Below are positions 63,449-64,000 of a stretch of DNA of 64,000 nucleotides, piece after piece; the first letter of the stretch is position 1; every line of letters starts with the position of its first letter. Origin of the DNA: DAMBHY01 sp032068765 (GTDB taxonomy: Bacteria > Bacteroidota > Bacteroidia > Bacteroidales > Dysgonomonadaceae); the NCBI GenBank assembly GCA_032068765.1, contig DAMBHY010000002.1, positions 1 through 64,000 of the forward strand. The letters run 5' to 3'. Under the pieces are notes generated by a model. It ran no database searches, was not told where the DNA came from, and saw only the letters and a program-made list of their open reading frames with translations. Position numbers and translations under genes: made by a program.

Positions 63449-64000
63449 TTATAATGGTAAATTATCGTGCTTTTTAGCAGGATTCATTAACTTTTTAGTC
63501 TGCAATTGTTGTAAAGCGCGTATAATGCGGAAACGAGTATTACGTGGTTCGATAACATCGTCAATATAACCATAACGTGCTGCATTATAAGGATTAGCGA
63601 ACAATTTATTATATTCGGCTTTCTTATCAGCCAATACTTCTTTTACGTTTTCGCCTGCTTCTTTTATTTCTTTTGAATAAAGAACTTCAGCAGCTCCGTC
63701 TGCACCCATTACAGCAATCTCAGCACTTGGCCATGCGTAGTTAATATCGCCGCGAAGTTGTTTACAGCTCATAACAATATGTGCACCACCATAAGATTTG
63801 CGTAATGTAACAGTCACTTTAGGTACAGTAGCTTCGCCATATGCGTAAAGCAATTTAGCCCCGTGAGTGATTACTCCGCCGTATTCCTGACCTGTACCAG
63901 GTAAGAAGCCAGGTACGTCAACCAATGTTACCAATGGGATATTGAATGCGTCGCAGAAACGTACAAAACGAGCAGCTTTGCGAGAAGCGTTGATATCTAA
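63449..64000 (-). CDS. mmdA: Methylmalonyl-CoA decarboxylase carboxyltransferase (alpha) subunit, partial
   Basis: The 3' part of an acyl-CoA carboxyltransferase. The frame remains open to the window edge, so the 5' end is missing. LVDVPGFLPGTGQEYGG, GAKLLYAYGEATVPKVTVTL and KSYGGAHIVM are the crotonase-fold, acyl-CoA-binding blocks of MmdA/PccB. The C-terminus NPAKKHDNLPL is close to the typical NPPKKHGNIPL ending. Residues from at least 64000 to 63935 (LDINASRKAARFVRFCD) belong to the same frame. It transfers the carboxyl group from the acyl-CoA to biotin. It is the first visible gene of the sodium-pump operon. Confidence 0.93.
   Translation of the reverse strand, partial: LDINASRKAARFVRFCDAFNIPLVTLVDVPGFLPGTGQEYGGVITHGAKLLYAYGEATVPKVTVTLRKSYGGAHIVMSCKQLRGDINYAWPSAEIAVMGADGAAEVLYSKEIKEAGENVKEVLADKKAEYNKLFANPYNAARYGYIDDVIEPRNTRFRIIRALQQLQTKKLMNPAKKHDNLPL

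Overview
The window is chromosomal DNA from an anaerobic member of the Bacteroidetes, most likely the order Bacteroidales. The case rests on a low GC content, promoters of the Bacteroidetes type (a -7 box TAnnTTTG, seen before pgk, nifJ, dapA, rpsA and the GH84 gene), pyruvate:ferredoxin oxidoreductase, a sodium-pumping methylmalonyl-CoA decarboxylase operon typical of propionate formers, an RND pump fused to a TolC-like channel, many lipoproteins with a short lipobox, and LPS genes (lpxK, lptC). I cannot name the genus. I recognised no tRNA, rRNA, CRISPR array, transposase or integrase.

Left end (1-6974), an accessory and decaying region. It opens with an array of 42-bp tandem repeats, each able to form a stem-loop, which runs off the window edge. 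A type III restriction-modification locus in the order res-mod follows. res is split by a one-base frameshift in an A7 run. Between res and mod lie a truncated dinD and a truncated GxxExxY-family gene, joined at one junction. mod looks intact. Behind it is a stretch of gene remains, including a frameshifted P-loop ATPase fragment. The restriction activity is probably lost or compromised while methylation may persist.

6975-11329: a plus-strand group of four enzymes: a CrtC/AttH-like lipocalin-fold protein, an SDR, a class 3-type aldehyde dehydrogenase and a nitroreductase. It looks like an acquired redox cassette with unknown substrate.

11645-26463: pgk, type I asparaginase and nifJ (core catabolism), then a secreted GH84 beta-N-acetylglucosaminidase and a heavy-metal efflux operon (adaptor plus CzcA-TolC fusion).

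27308-41739: a small AraC-type HTH protein with a repeat-rich upstream region, a BlaI/BlaR1-type regulator pair, dapA with an SGNH lipoprotein, an M13 peptidase, riboflavin synthase, then an envelope-biogenesis run (beta-barrel protein, TPR protein, LptC, CorC-like CBS protein, PpiD-like isomerase).

41810-57161, mostly minus strand: an S26-like peptidase, thiL, OsmC, purine nucleoside phosphorylase, lpxK and sppA overlap or abut and form an operon. A plus-strand ECF sigma factor is followed by an unusual inner-membrane-anchored beta-barrel protein and a lipoprotein. Then come a radical SAM protein with an XRE regulator, rpsA, a DJ-1/PfpI protein and a pdxJ-exbB-exbD-tonB group.

57316-64000: a shortened CBS/ACT-type protein and nadK (plus). 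On the minus strand lie a three-gene set for a CDP-activated polyol or alcohol (cytidylyltransferase, SDR, CDP-alcohol phosphatidyltransferase) and the methylmalonyl-CoA decarboxylase operon (carboxyltransferase cut by the window end, lamin-tail/OadG-like subunit, biotin carrier, OadB-type sodium pump).
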